Of a DNA stretch of 64,000 bases, positions 21,154-32,670 are shown piece by piece. Both the position numbers and the translations under genes were made by a program. The notes under the pieces are model-generated. The model had not been told where the DNA came from. It saw only the letters and a program-made list of their open reading frames with translations, and did no database searches. The stretch's first letter is position 1. The number at the start of each line of letters is the position of its first letter. This DNA comes from Haematobia irritans (taxonomy: Eukaryota; Arthropoda; Insecta; Diptera; Muscidae): NCBI RefSeq assembly GCF_050003625.1, contig NC_134398.1, forward strand, positions 59,605,641-59,669,640, read 5' to 3'.

Positions 21154-22897
21154 AACAAGTATATACGGCCGCAAGTTCGGCCAGGCCGAATCTTATGTAC
21201 CCACCACCATGGATTGCGTAGAAACTTCTACGAAAGACTATCATCCACAATCGAATTACTTGGGTTGTGGTATCTTAAAACTTCTTAACATCGTTTTCTA
21301 AATTGTGATTTAGTCCATACATGGTATATATTAGACAAAAAAGTTATGTATAGTTAAGTCTACAAATAATTACGAATCGATATGGACTTTTTGTACGTAG
21401 AGAGCCAGAATTGAAATATGGGGGTCGCTTATATGGGAGCTATATACAATTATGAACTTGATATGGACCAATTTTTGTGTGATTGGGGATCGATTTATCT
21501 GAGGGCCATATATAACTATAGACCGATATGGACCTAGTTAGGCATGGTTGTTAACGACCATATATTAGCACAATGTACCAAATTTCAACTCACTCGGATG
21601 AAATTTGCTCCTCCAAGAGGTTCCAAAACCAAATCTCGGGATCGGTTTATATGGGGCTATGTACGATTATGGACTGATATGGACCACTTTTGGCATGGTT
21701 GTTAAATATCATATACGATCGCCACGTACCAAATTTCAAGCAGATCGGATGAATTTTGCTTCTCCAAAAGGCACCGGAGGTCAAATCTGGGGATCGGTTT
21801 ATATGGGAGCTATATATAATTATGGACTGATAGGAACCAATTCCTGCATGGTTGGTGGATACCATATACTAACATCACGTACCAAATTCCAACCGAATGG
21901 GAAGAATTTTGCTCTTTCAAGGGGCTCTGGAGGTCAAATCTGGGGATCGGTTTATATGGGGCCTATATATAATTTGGACCGATATCGACCAATTTTTGCA
22001 TGGGAGTTTGAGGCCATATATTAACACCACGTACCAAATTTCGACTGAATCAGATGAATTTTGGTCTTCCAAGAGGTTCCGGAGATCAAATCTGGTGATC
22101 GGTTTATATGGGGGCTATATATAATTATGGACCGATGTGGACCAATTTTTGCATGGTTGTTAGAGACCATATACTAACACTATGTACCAAATTTCAGCCG
22201 GATCGGATGAAATTTGCTTCTCTTAGAGGCCTCGCAAGCCAAATCGGGGGATCGGTTTATGTGGGGGCTATATATAATTATGGACCGATGTCGACCAATT
22301 TTTGCATGGTTGTTAAAGACCATATACTAACACCATGTACCAAATTTCAGCCGGATCGGATGAAATTTGCTTCTCTTAGAGGCCTCGCAAGCCAAATCGG
22401 GGGATCGGTTTATATGGGGGCTATATATAATTATGGACCGATGTGGACCAATTTTTGCATGGTTGTTAGAGACCATATACCAACACCATGTACCAAATTT
22501 CAGCCGGATCGGATGAAACTTGCTTCTCTTAGAGGCCTCGCAAGCCAAATTTTGGGGTCCGTTTATATGGGGGCTATACGTAAAAGTGGACCGATATGGC
22601 CCATTTGCAATACCATCCGACCTACATCAATAACAACTACTTGTGCCAAGTTTCAAGTCGATAGCTTGTTTCGTTCGGAAGTTAGCGTGATTTCAACAGA
22701 CGGACGGACGGACGGACGGACGGACGGACGGACGGACGGACGGACGGACGGACGGACGGACATGCTCAGATCGACTCAGAATTTCACCACGACCCAGAAT
22801 ATATATACTTTATGGGGTCTTAGAGCAATATTTCGATGTGTTACAAACGGAATGACAAAGTTAATATACCCCCCATCCTATGGTGGTGGGTATAAAA
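21154..22897 (-). mobile_element. Young DINE-like element, family D, copy 2
   Basis: Same structure and, as far as I can see, the same sequence as copy 1. The microsatellite at 22699-22761 has 16 GAC units, which accounts for the ~20-bp greater length. A 272-codon frame at 22108-22926 runs across the repeats and through the microsatellite. It is not supported as a gene. Confidence 0.8.
22699..22761 (-). repeat. (GTCC)n microsatellite, 16 units
   Basis: Fifteen GACG tetramers plus GAC. Confidence 0.9.
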
Positions 22898-23244
22898 ATA
22901 ATTTAAACAAATACTGTTTAAATTAACTTAGACATTGAATCTTTGGTTTAATAAAAAAGCTTTAAGTATAGGCTAATACTTATTTTGCGGATTTTGCATA
23001 TTTAATTTAAAGTTTTATTAAAATTTAGAAAATATTATTTACATTTAAGAATATTTTATAATGTGAATTCTTTTACTGACTTTATTATATATATTTATAC
23101 ATGAAATCTGTATCCTAAATTTCATTCCGTAGAGCTTAGCCAAACAAGTCCTTATTGGAAGAAAATGCATCTTTGGTTCAGAATCAATGCTATGATTCTT
23201 AAAGAGTGTTCAAAATATGTGGATCCAAGCAAACTTTTTTAGTG

Positions 23245-24008
23245 TATTTTTACCTTGTTCCCTAAAATAGCACATACAAAAAAAATCCACTTGATTGGTC
23301 TCTGGCGAATTGGACAGCCATGTGGATGAAATGATATGATGAACATATTTTTTTTATTCCTGGTTTCTACATATGTATTGCACGCAACCGCTCATCTGAC
23401 AATTGACAAATTTGTTTCAATGACAGCTTGTTTTAATCTTTACAAGCTTACAAAAGTATTTTTGTATATTGCGTTCTGAAATTTAAGTGATTGTTTTATA
23501 TTTTGCGAAAAACCCAAAGTGGTTATTGTTGGATACCTCAACATTTAAATGTGAATAAATTGTTTGTTTCTTTTACCATTACTCATTACGGTGATACTGA
23601 CAGCTTTGAACCGTGTCCAAAAAGTGGATGAAAAATATGGTAACTACATCCTAAAGTGAAGGTCAGATTTAATCGAAATCCACGCTGCAGTTGTAGAGCT
23701 TAAAATATCAGAGAAAACCAAATTCGGTAACTGGCAGCTCTCGTGCAAGCGCAACACTCGAGCAAGCGCAACAACACTTTCCAGTCTAACTTTTACTTTT
23801 TTTTAGTCTAGCTCTTGTATTTTTTGGAACTTCAATGACTTTATTGCAAGTTCAATTTTCAATATTTGTTGCATCCGTTTATATTCGAATGCAATTGATC
23901 AAAGTACTTCTGTAAGTTTATAAACAGTAAAATGAACTGGTACTGGAATAAATCTAGCAGCTGTCAGATGAACAGTTTAGCTTGAAGTTGAAATCTATAC
24001 GTATCAGG
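23245..24008. other. Unassigned
   Basis: No coding motif recognised. A short internal repeat GCAAGCGCAACA occurs near 23750-23775. Confidence 0.4.
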
Positions 24009-24417
24009 CATAAGCATTGCGCGTTTTACAAAAATATTTCCAGTAATGAATAAATTATGTACAGTATTAAACCCGCAAAATGTCATTACTTATGATGGTG
24101 CTTTCAACAGATATACATACACTGAAAAAAAAAATCTTTATTATACAAGCACCCTGTACATAAGCATTGCACCTTTTCACAAATATTTCCAGTAATGAAT
24201 AAATTATCTTCAGTATTAAACCGGCAAAATATCATTATTTATGATGGTGCTTTCAACAGATATACATACACTGAAAAAAAAAATCTTTAATGTACAAGCA
24301 CCCTGTACATAAGCATTGCGCTTTTTCACAAATATTTCCAGTAATGAATAAATTATCTTCAGTATTAAACCGGCAAAATATCATTATTTATGATGGTGCT
24401 TTCAACAGATATACATA
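24009..24417 (+). repeat. Three tandem ~150-bp units
   Basis: Units begin CATAAGCATTGC at 24009, 24159 and 24308 (periods 150 and 149). Each ends with ACATACACTGAAAAAAA, the same bases that open the MITE at 24418, so the tandem unit includes the first bases of that MITE's end. Confidence 0.8.
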
Positions 24418-25004
24418 CACTGAAAAAAATATACAGATTATGCAACTTAAATTTTAGGATGCGCAATTTCCATAATATTAAGAAAAAATTCTTTAAAATA
24501 ATGAAATTTTAATTTAAAAAGGCTTATAATTTTAACTTCAAAAATTTAATTTGGGACACAAATTTTGGAAATTTGGGTCTCTCTGTCAAACTCGTATGTC
24601 TGTGAACTAAGGCAAATTATCCTTAAAGTTATGAAACACATATTTGATTAATTAACTGAAATATTGAATCTTTAGAATTAATATAAAAACGTTTCAAATA
24701 TAGGATCAGACTTATTTTGAGGATTTAGCATCTTTGGTTTAAAGTTTTTTGGAATAAAGAAAACATTTATTACTTTAAAGTATTTGTTATAATTTAGAAT
24801 TTTTTAACTGGTATCTTTTTGTACGTCAACTGCTTTATTAATATGCCGAGAAAAGATAATGAAAATTCTCTTTTCGCCAGATAAAACCAGATAAGTCATT
24901 AAAAATGTCTTTATTTTAAAGAAGCCGCATCATTGGCTCGAAATCAATACCAAAATCCTTTAGGGTATGTTAAAAATTTTGTATCCAAAAAAATTTTTTG
25001 AGTG
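24418..25004 (+). mobile_element. TA-CAC MITE, family J, uninterrupted copy
   Basis: 587 bp, ends CACTGAAAAAAATATAC and ...TTTTTTGAGTG, TA flanks at 24416-24417 and 25005-25006. Non-coding. It serves as reference for the split copy at 19188 and the inverted copy at 34243. Confidence 0.75.
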
Positions 25005-25216
25005 TATTTTACATATAATTTCTTTTGAAAAACCCAACTCTCCATATCATTGATGGAGTTAGGAAATTTCTCTGGAAATTTTGCAATTATTCAACCCACA
25101 ACGTTGCCCGGATTAATAAAATTATACGTAAATAATACCATAAATTGTAAATAATTTAATGAGAATGAACAAAGCCAAGACCCTGTTTGGAAGTACACCC
25201 GGGACCGAGGTGGTTA

Positions 25217-25278
25217 CTAGGTTAAAGTGGCAGCCCGATTTTTTTTCAGGCTCACGTAGACTATTCAGTCCATTGTGA
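25217..25278 (-). repeat. Fragment of the LINE/SINE shared 3' tail
   Basis: TAGGTTAAAGTGGCAGCCCG and TAGACTATTCAGTCCATTGT match the 3' ends at 41562, 57931 and 63256; the AAAG form favours the LINE. Confidence 0.65.
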
Positions 25279-25471
25279 GGTGGGTACTAAGTTCGAGTTT
25301 AGCCGATAAAATCAGAAATGAATCAGTAAAAGCAGAATGTAATTATATATTTTGGCGCAGTTAATTATGACATGAAAGTAGAATAATCCACAACACCAAT
25401 TCAAAAAGTTATTTTTTTTTTAATTATTTATCAAGGAAAAGTAACCATTTAAAAGTACTATTTTCCAGATA

Positions 25472-25715
25472 CACTCAAAAAAATTAACACTCTAGGGAAT
25501 TAAAGCCAATTTAACTATATTTTAGTTGATAGAATTAATATGTTTTGAGAGTTTCCTTAATTTTAATAATATTTTTTTTTTTGTACGTTAGTTAAATTAA
25601 ATAATAAAATAGGAAATATGTAAATTTTACCACAAATGTGTCCATCTTGAACATCGTATGGCGCTAAAGGCATTCTTGCAATTATGAACTCCCAACTACG
25701 AAATTGTCTTTAATA
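25472..25715 (-). mobile_element. TA-CAC MITE, family G, partial
   Basis: Begins CACTCAAAAAAATTAACAC after TA; interior (TTAGTTAAATTAA, ATCGTATGGCGCTAAAGGC) is like copies at 50883 and 56110. The other end is not clear. Confidence 0.45.
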
Positions 25716-27020
25716 AGTGAAAATAATTAATTATGTCAAATAAATGTTATATGGGCTTTTGTAATACAGTTTAGCAAAAATTATTAAAACAAGTACACAT
25801 ATCACTTCCACCGTTTCTTGATTTTTTTAACAGATTTTTCATTACTTCTGCTGTTGGTGGAATTTGAAATGAGGTGAATCCTGTCCTAATATATATCGGA
25901 ACAGATAATATCTGGATCTTATTTCGACACACATACATACGTATCTTCGATTTCAAACTTCTTCGTCCGTTCTTTAAAAAATTAAAATTTTGTACCGTAT
26001 AAATCAAATAAATAAAGACTTTTGCATATATAAAGTTTCATAGTAATGTTTGAATTCAAAGATATGAAGACTAAACAAAAACTGCCGATAAATATTCTGG
26101 TGAGGGCATAGCACCCCACAGAACCCTTTAGCTACACCAATGCTCCCTAATGTCAGTCAAATAACTTAATTTTTGAAGAGTGGCAAAAGGACATATCTGT
26201 GTTTCAAACTTTAATTTCTTTATTTTGCATTTACTGCTACACATATTCGTTGTCTTTCAGAAATTCTTTAAATATCCGTGTGGTCTCATTGCATTTTTAA
26301 CAAGTTCTTCTTTAACATGCACATAAAAAGTCCGATTTATTCAGTTTGTAACACCCACTTGCAAACATTGAAGCATAATATGGGAAAATTTAATGGATTC
26401 CATGGAAACTAAATGAACGGTTATCAACATGAAGGCCCAATAAATTTGATAATACAACCATAAATGTCTGAAGTCAATTAAGAGTGTTGTTGTCGGTGTG
26501 CTCAGCTCAGACATAATATAATATTTAATTGATTTCATCTTCTTTCTCAATAAATTATCTGAAAGAAATATTAATTCTACTCAGCTCTTTTTAAATATAA
26601 ATTGCTTGACTTTACGACACGTCTTAATCTCAAAGGGAAGAGTGTGCGAATCATATGCGCAATTGAGTGTAATGAATGCGCACTGTAGAAAAACAACAAA
26701 AAAACATTGTTAATTTACTTGAGATGTCTATGAAATAAAAAAGAAGAATTTTTTTTTGTATACCAACTTATAACAGCAGATTATATGAATATATGGACTT
26801 TTAAAGTTTACTATTTTACTATGGACACTAGATTTACCAATAGAGTATAATAATTTAAATGAGTGTATCGTCGAATAAAGGGAACTGATGAGGAGGTGGA
26901 AATCTGAAACAGCTGTCTTCCCAACCATTTTGGACAACATTTTTGCCTTTCCATAACAAAATAATAAATAGTAATGATACGCTCATATAGGAGCCATAAT
27001 ATCATTACATGTACTACATG
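25716..27020. other. Unassigned, probably unique DNA
   Basis: No convincing gene; short frames lack conserved motifs. Confidence 0.4.
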
Positions 27021-27269
27021 CACGCAGAGAAGGAATATGATCACCTCAAACATGTTTTAAGAGCAAATGTTATTTTTGTGTGGTGACCATGTAACATGTT
27101 TGTCACTGAAATGTTATTTTCTCGTCAAATATAACCTGCTTGCCGAAATCAGATAGATGATTTCCGAGAAAATAACATGGTTGCGAAAACCTTGTTACAT
27201 GGTCACCACCCAAAAATAACATTTTGCTCTTACAACATGTTTGAGGTGATCATATTCCTTCTCTGGGTG
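27021..27269. mobile_element. Near-palindromic MITE, family F
   Basis: CACGCAGAGAAGGAATATGA ... CATATTCCTTCTCTGGGTG, ~110-bp arms, flanked by TG on both sides (27019-27020, 27270-27271). Confidence 0.8.
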
Positions 27270-28216
27270 TGTACATTACATTAAAATTATTTTATTTTTC
27301 AGAATAATTTCTTGTAGTTTATACTTCCCGAAACATCCCAACTAATCTCGATTGAATTAGGTATTATAATCAGAATAAAAAATCGACTTTCCGACCTTTC
27401 AATTTTTCTCAACATTTGGCGAGTTTTTGGCTTTTCAACTTTTTTATAAATTACAAACATCGAATTTTCGACACATTTTGAACTGTAATTGAACCGTATA
27501 AATTTACAAATTTATATTCCCATATAACATATCTGTACATACAGTTGGGAGCAAAGCCAAGTGCATGTTTACCACTTAGGAGTATGTTTTAGTTGCTTAA
27601 TAGAAAACGTTTATTGAGTCGATTTGCTATAAAATTTATTTCGTTTATACTTTATTTCCTGACAAACAAAACTATACATTCAGATAAATTATATACTGCA
27701 TTAATTAAACTAAAATAAAAATAAGCCTGCATCCAGTTTTGCACTTTATGCATAATACATTACAATCAATTAATTTTTGAACTAATTATGTTTCGAACTC
27801 GTCTTGGCATACTAAGTTTTTTATTAGTTCTTTTGGAACATCCTAATAAATTTGATCAACGTGGTTCTAGATCTCATCCCTATTTTTGGTGCTTTTTGGC
27901 GTAATCTCATGCGCCTTTTAAACAGAGACCATATACTCTCAATTTACTATGGGCTTAATCATGATTTTAGCGGCAAAAAAATACTTCTCAACAAAATTTA
28001 GTGAGTAGATTTGTAGTTATAAAAAATTTGATTTTAGAAAAAAATGGGCGTGCCACACCTCTTTTTGAAGTAATCGCCATAAAGACCTCAAAAAAAAGGT
28101 GTTATTTTTGTATGCATCCTTCGGGAAAGTTGTAGCTCTTGACTAGGCAAACAAAAATTCTGAATATATTAAGTCGGAAAAATTTCAAAATTACAATTTG
28201 TTCACCGATTTTATCA
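27270..28216. other. Unassigned AT-rich stretch
   Basis: No gene or repeat recognised. Confidence 0.4.
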
Positions 28217-29446
28217 CACCCAGAAAAAAGTGCCTTCGAAACTAAAGGAAAAAATTTTCATCAATATAGTTTATCCATTTTATTTCCATTAAGGTAAATT
28301 TTTGTGAAAAATAATAAAATTTACTCGTTTCAGTAAAAAAATCCTAAACTGTAAGCAGTTAGGAATAGTTCATTAACTAGAATAAGGCATGGAATTTTAC
28401 TCATACTATTTTCTTCGCTGGGTATAAGAATTTACTACTGAAAAAGAAAATTTTATTCACCGATAACAAAGCATTCGTAAAAATAAACAAAAACCGAACT
28501 AAAACCAAGTTTCCTCAAAATTAGTAAAATTTCTTATAAAATGATAATTGCGACTTCCTTTATAATAGAAAGTTTTTCATACATACGAACAACACTTGGC
28601 ATAGAAAAATATTTTAGTTCATTCGTACTAAGAAGTATGCAATCCTTTCAAAACTTAAGGAAACACACTTGTTAGAATATAGGAAATTTTCCTAAATTTC
28701 TATTGTCTACCTGTAATCGATACCTGTCATCGTAATCGATGTGTTTGCGCGTGGGTGTAATCGATATATTTGCGCGTCGGTTGTTTTTTTAGTTGGAATC
28801 GCGTTGTTTTGGTATACGGAGAGATTGTTAAAAAATAATATGGTAAAATAATATAATAAATAACAAATAAAAAATATAAAATATTTGTTATTTTAAATTA
28901 GTGAGAAAAATTTTCGTTTTTTTTTTTAAATAAATCTATCAATGTTCGTGAAGAAAAAGTGCGTTTTACAGTTGATAATATCACACGGAAATTGGAAATA
29001 GTGGAATAATAAACTAATATTTCAAAGAGATTCGATGCTGTTGATTCTTAATAAATATATTCAATATATTAATAAAACATGTCTTTTATTGAAGATAAAA
29101 TTGCTTATAGAAATAAATAAAATTGTATTTAAAAACGAAGGTAAGCAGTTCTAATTATGAAGTAAAAATTTTACCACAAATGTGTAAGATTTGTCGAAAT
29201 GAATGAAAAAATTTCAATAAAATCATTCCATATATGAATTCAAATTAGTTAAATTTTTTCATTCTGTAGTATAGTGGTATATAAATATAGGAAAATGTTA
29301 ACTAATATATGGAGTGCATTATTCCTAATTTCTACGAAAATCACATCGTTCAAACAAATAAAAATGTCTTTGGCGCTATACGAAGTTCAACTTTCTTCAC
29401 AATGAGTTCATTTTAACTTAAAGAAGGGGCCACTTTTTTCTGGGTG
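28217..29446 (+). mobile_element. TA-CAC MITE, family K, copy 1
   Basis: 1,230 bp with inverted ends CACCCAGAAAAAAGTGCC and the inverse of CACCCAGAAAAAAGTGGCC. CA dinucleotides flank it (28215-28216, 29447-29448). An inverted, nearly identical copy is at 31236-32670. No transposase. Confidence 0.75.
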
Positions 29447-29757
29447 CAGTTTTCTGACTACAGCTCATGAACTACTGAAAATTGTACCAAACAATCAAGG
29501 TAAGAAATGTAGCCTATATAAATATGAACAACTTTCCAGTACACAAAGTTCATACGACTACTCCTTAACAAAAAATTTTGCAAGTTTATTTGTTTTTTGT
29601 AATCTAAGCATTTTAAAACGTTTAGCGACTTTCCGAGCAAATTGATGTTTTTGTTTAATTATGGTATGTGTAGGTTCTTGTAAATAAGAAATATATGAGC
29701 CAGAGCTATCCATAGTTCAGAGATGCATGTGAAGCATATTGTGCACTCTTGAACCCT
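29447..29757. other. Unassigned spacer
   Basis: About 310 bp between the family K copy and the DD37E element; nothing recognised. Confidence 0.4.
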
Positions 29758-31062
29758 TACGATAAAATACGGTCAAAATTTGGTCAATATAAACTTGACG
29801 TATTTCTTTCAATTTTGCATTTAAAAAACCTGAACACCCCTCATTTTGAAGGTGTGTGTGTGTGTAGAATATTGCTCCTATTTTGATTTTGGAATTCACT
29901 CTTCAGTTGTCAAAATGCCGTCCAAGCAAGAAGAGCAGCGTATCAAAATTTTGCTCGCGCATCGCGAAAATCCGAGCTACTCGCACGCAAAGCTGGCAAA
30001 ATCGCTAAAAGTTGCCAAATCAACCGTTACAAATGTAATTAAAGTGTTGGGGGAACGTTTGTCGATAGCCAGGAAGTCTGGAAGTCTGGATCGGGGGGAA
30101 ATCGAAAACCGGAAGCCGCTGAGTCGACAAAGAGAGTTGCCGGTAGTTTCAAGCGATACCCTAACCTCTCTCTCTCCGAGATGCCGCAAATAAGCTGGGT
30201 GTATCGTCTACAACCGTGCATCGAGCCAAAAAACGAGCCGGACCATAGACTTACAAGAAGGTAGTGACTCCAAATCGCGATGATAAACAAAATACGACGG
30301 CCAAAGCGCGATCCCGGAGGCTGTACACGGCGATGCTGACGAAGTTTGACTGCGTGGTAATGGACGACGAAACCTACGTCAAAGCCGACTACAAGCAGCT
30401 TCCGGGACAGGAGTTTTATACGGCAAAATGAAGGGGAAAGGTAGCAGATATTTTCAAGCACATAAAACTGTCAAAGTTCGCAAAGAAATATCTGGCTTGG
30501 CCATCTGTACCTGTGGCTTGAAAAGCAGCATTTTTATAGCTTCCGGGACTGTCAACCAAGAAATTTACGTGAAAGAGTGTTTGAATAAACGTCTGCTGCC
30601 TTTCCTGAAGAAACACGGTTGTTCCGTACTGTTTTGGCCGGATTTGGCATCTTGCCATTATGGTAAAAAGGCCATGTACGCCGCCAACAACGTGCAGGTG
30701 GTTCCCAAGGACAAGAACCCTCCCAAAACACGCCAGAGCTCCGCCCAATTGAGAAATACTGGGCTATTGTCAAGCGGAACCTAAAGAAGACCAAAAAACT
30801 GCTAAGGACGAGCAGCAGTTCAAGGCAAACTGGCTTTCTGCGGCGAAGAAGGTGGACAAGTTGGCTGTACAAAATCTGATGGCAGGTGTCAAGCGTGAGG
30901 CCCGGCAATTCGGATTTGGAAAAGCGAAAGCCTAACTGAATATTTTTACTGAATTTTATACTAATTGAACTTGAAAAAGAAATTTAATTTGATTTTTTAA
31001 ATAAACGATTTCACCGATTTACACGCGTTTTCCCTTGACCAAATTTTGACCGTATCACCCTT
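29758..31062 (+). mobile_element. Tc1/mariner element, DD37E type, copy 2
   Basis: Right inverted repeat ATTTTGACCGTATCACCCTT is intact and followed by TA (31063-31064). The left end is decayed (ATACGGTCAAAATTTGGTC remains at about 29767). It lies in the space between the two inverted family K MITEs. Confidence 0.75.
29915..30935 (+). pseudogene. DD37E transposase pseudogene
   Basis: Starts MPSKQEEQRIKILLAHRE with an intact N-terminal helix-turn-helix (KLAKSLKVAKSTVTNVIKVL). The frame is lost within the linker near 30190. Later parts are recognisable in other frames: MDDETYVKADYKQLPGQEFY followed by a TGA near 30429, then FWPDLASCHYG and VVPKDKNPPK, and finally FGFGKAKA with the stop at 30933. 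There are at least three frame changes and one stop. It complements copy 1: here the N-terminal domain is open while the catalytic part is broken, and the reverse holds at 16457. Confidence 0.75.
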
Positions 31063-31235
31063 TATGTACCTGCTCGATCTTTCTTCAACACTTGTTTCGG
31101 GCCTCGGGTTAATTTTCTGCAAGGAAATCTACAGTTACTACTGAAACCTTGTTTCTTTGAGATAAATATACTAAAATTTTGTATATTGTGGCAGACATCG
31201 GGGACCATTCATATTTTGTGAAAAATATTTCACTA

Positions 31236-32670
31236 CACCCAGAAAAAAGTGACCCCTTCTTTAAGTTAAAATGAACTCATTGTGAAGAAAGTTGAACTTC
31301 GTATAGCGCCAAAGACATTTTTATTTGTTTGAACGATGTGATTTTCGTAGAAATTAGGAATAATGCATTCCATATATTAGTTAACATTTTCCTATATTTA
31401 TATACCACTATACTACAGAATGAAAAAAATTTAACTAATTTGAATTCATATATGGAATGATTTTATTGAAATTTTTTCATTCATTTCGACAAATCTTACA
31501 CATTTGTGGTAGAAATTTTACTTCATAATTAGAACTGCTTACCTTCGTTTTTAAATACAATTTTATTTATTTCTATAAGCAATTTTATCTTCAATAAAAG
31601 ACATGTTTTATTAATATATTGAATATATTTATTAAGAATCAACAGCATCGAATCTCTTTGAAATATTAATTTATTATTCCACTATTTCCAATTTCCGTGT
31701 GATATTATCAACTGTAAAAGCACTTTTTCTTCTTCTTGTACTTTTCACTTTTAATAAGTTGCTGCCTAACGATTTTGTCCTCCTTTTACAATTTCAATAC
31801 CTACAAATATAAAAAATCATAAAACATTTTTGTTGCAAAAGGTTAGCGTCACTGAATATTACCTGATAATTGAAGATTCCAAAATGAAGACAAATGAAAG
31901 GGTTGTTATTCTGCTGGTGTTTTCTTTCTTTATACACTATCACGAACATTGATAGATTTATTTAAAAAAACGAAATTTTTTCTCACTAATTTAAAATAAC
32001 AGATATTTTATATATTTTATTTGTTATTTATTATATTATTTTACCATATTATTTTTTAACAATCTCTCCGTATACCAAAACAACGCGATTCCAACTAAAA
32101 AAACAACCGACGCGCAAATATATCGATTACACCCACGCGTAAACACATCGATTACGATGACAGGTATCGATTACAGGTAGACAATAGAAATTTAGGAAAA
32201 TTTCCTATATTCTAACAAGTGTGTTTCCTTAAGTTTTGAAAGGATTGCATACTTCTTAGTACGAATGAACTAAAATATTTTTCTATGCCAAGTGTTGTTC
32301 GTATGTATGAAAAACTTTCTATTATAAAGAAAGTCGCAATTATCATTTTATAAGAAATTTTACTAATTTTGAAGAAACTTGGTTTTAGTTCGGTTTTTGT
32401 TTATTTTTACGAATGCTTTGTTATCGGTGAATAAAATTTTCCTTTTCAGTAGTAAATTCTTATACCCAGCGAAGAAAATAGTATGAGTAAAATTCCATGC
32501 CTTATTCTAGTTAATGAACTATTCCTAACTGCTTACAGTTTAGGATTTTTTTACTGAAACGAGTAAATTTTATTATTTTTCAAAAAAATTTACCTTAATG
32601 GAAATAAAATGGATAAACTATATTGATGAAAATTTTTTCCTTTAGTTTCGAAGGCACTTTTTTCTGGGTG
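31236..32670 (-). mobile_element. TA-CAC MITE, family K, copy 2 (inverted)
   Basis: Same ends as copy 1, flanked by TA (31234-31235, 32671-32672). By eye the two copies match almost base for base. This one has an extra ~200 bp at about 31728-31930, absent from copy 1, where GTTCGTGA is followed directly by AGAAAAAGTGCG. Confidence 0.75.

Larger units (their letters stand above)
19188..23244 (+). mobile_element. TA-CAC MITE, family J, split by two DINEs
   Basis: Left end CATTGAAAAAATATAG at 19188, right end ...ACTTTTTTAGTG at 23244, TA on both sides. Segments 19188-19280, 21005-21153 and 22898-23244 line up in order with the uninterrupted copy at 24418-25004 (TTAAATTTTAGGAT; TTTAGGACACAAATCT; ACATTGAATCTTTGG). 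The two intervening blocks are DINEs, so this is one MITE with two insertions about 150 bp apart. Confidence 0.75.

Noticed and set aside
19732..22926. Long open frames of 139-272 codons as protein-coding genes
   Set aside because: They encode 51-residue repeats of the DINE central units, are open on both strands, and have no recognisable domain, start context or conservation beyond the DNA repeat.
30552..30908. 118-codon minus-strand frame
   Set aside because: Antisense shadow of the DD37E transposase pseudogene.
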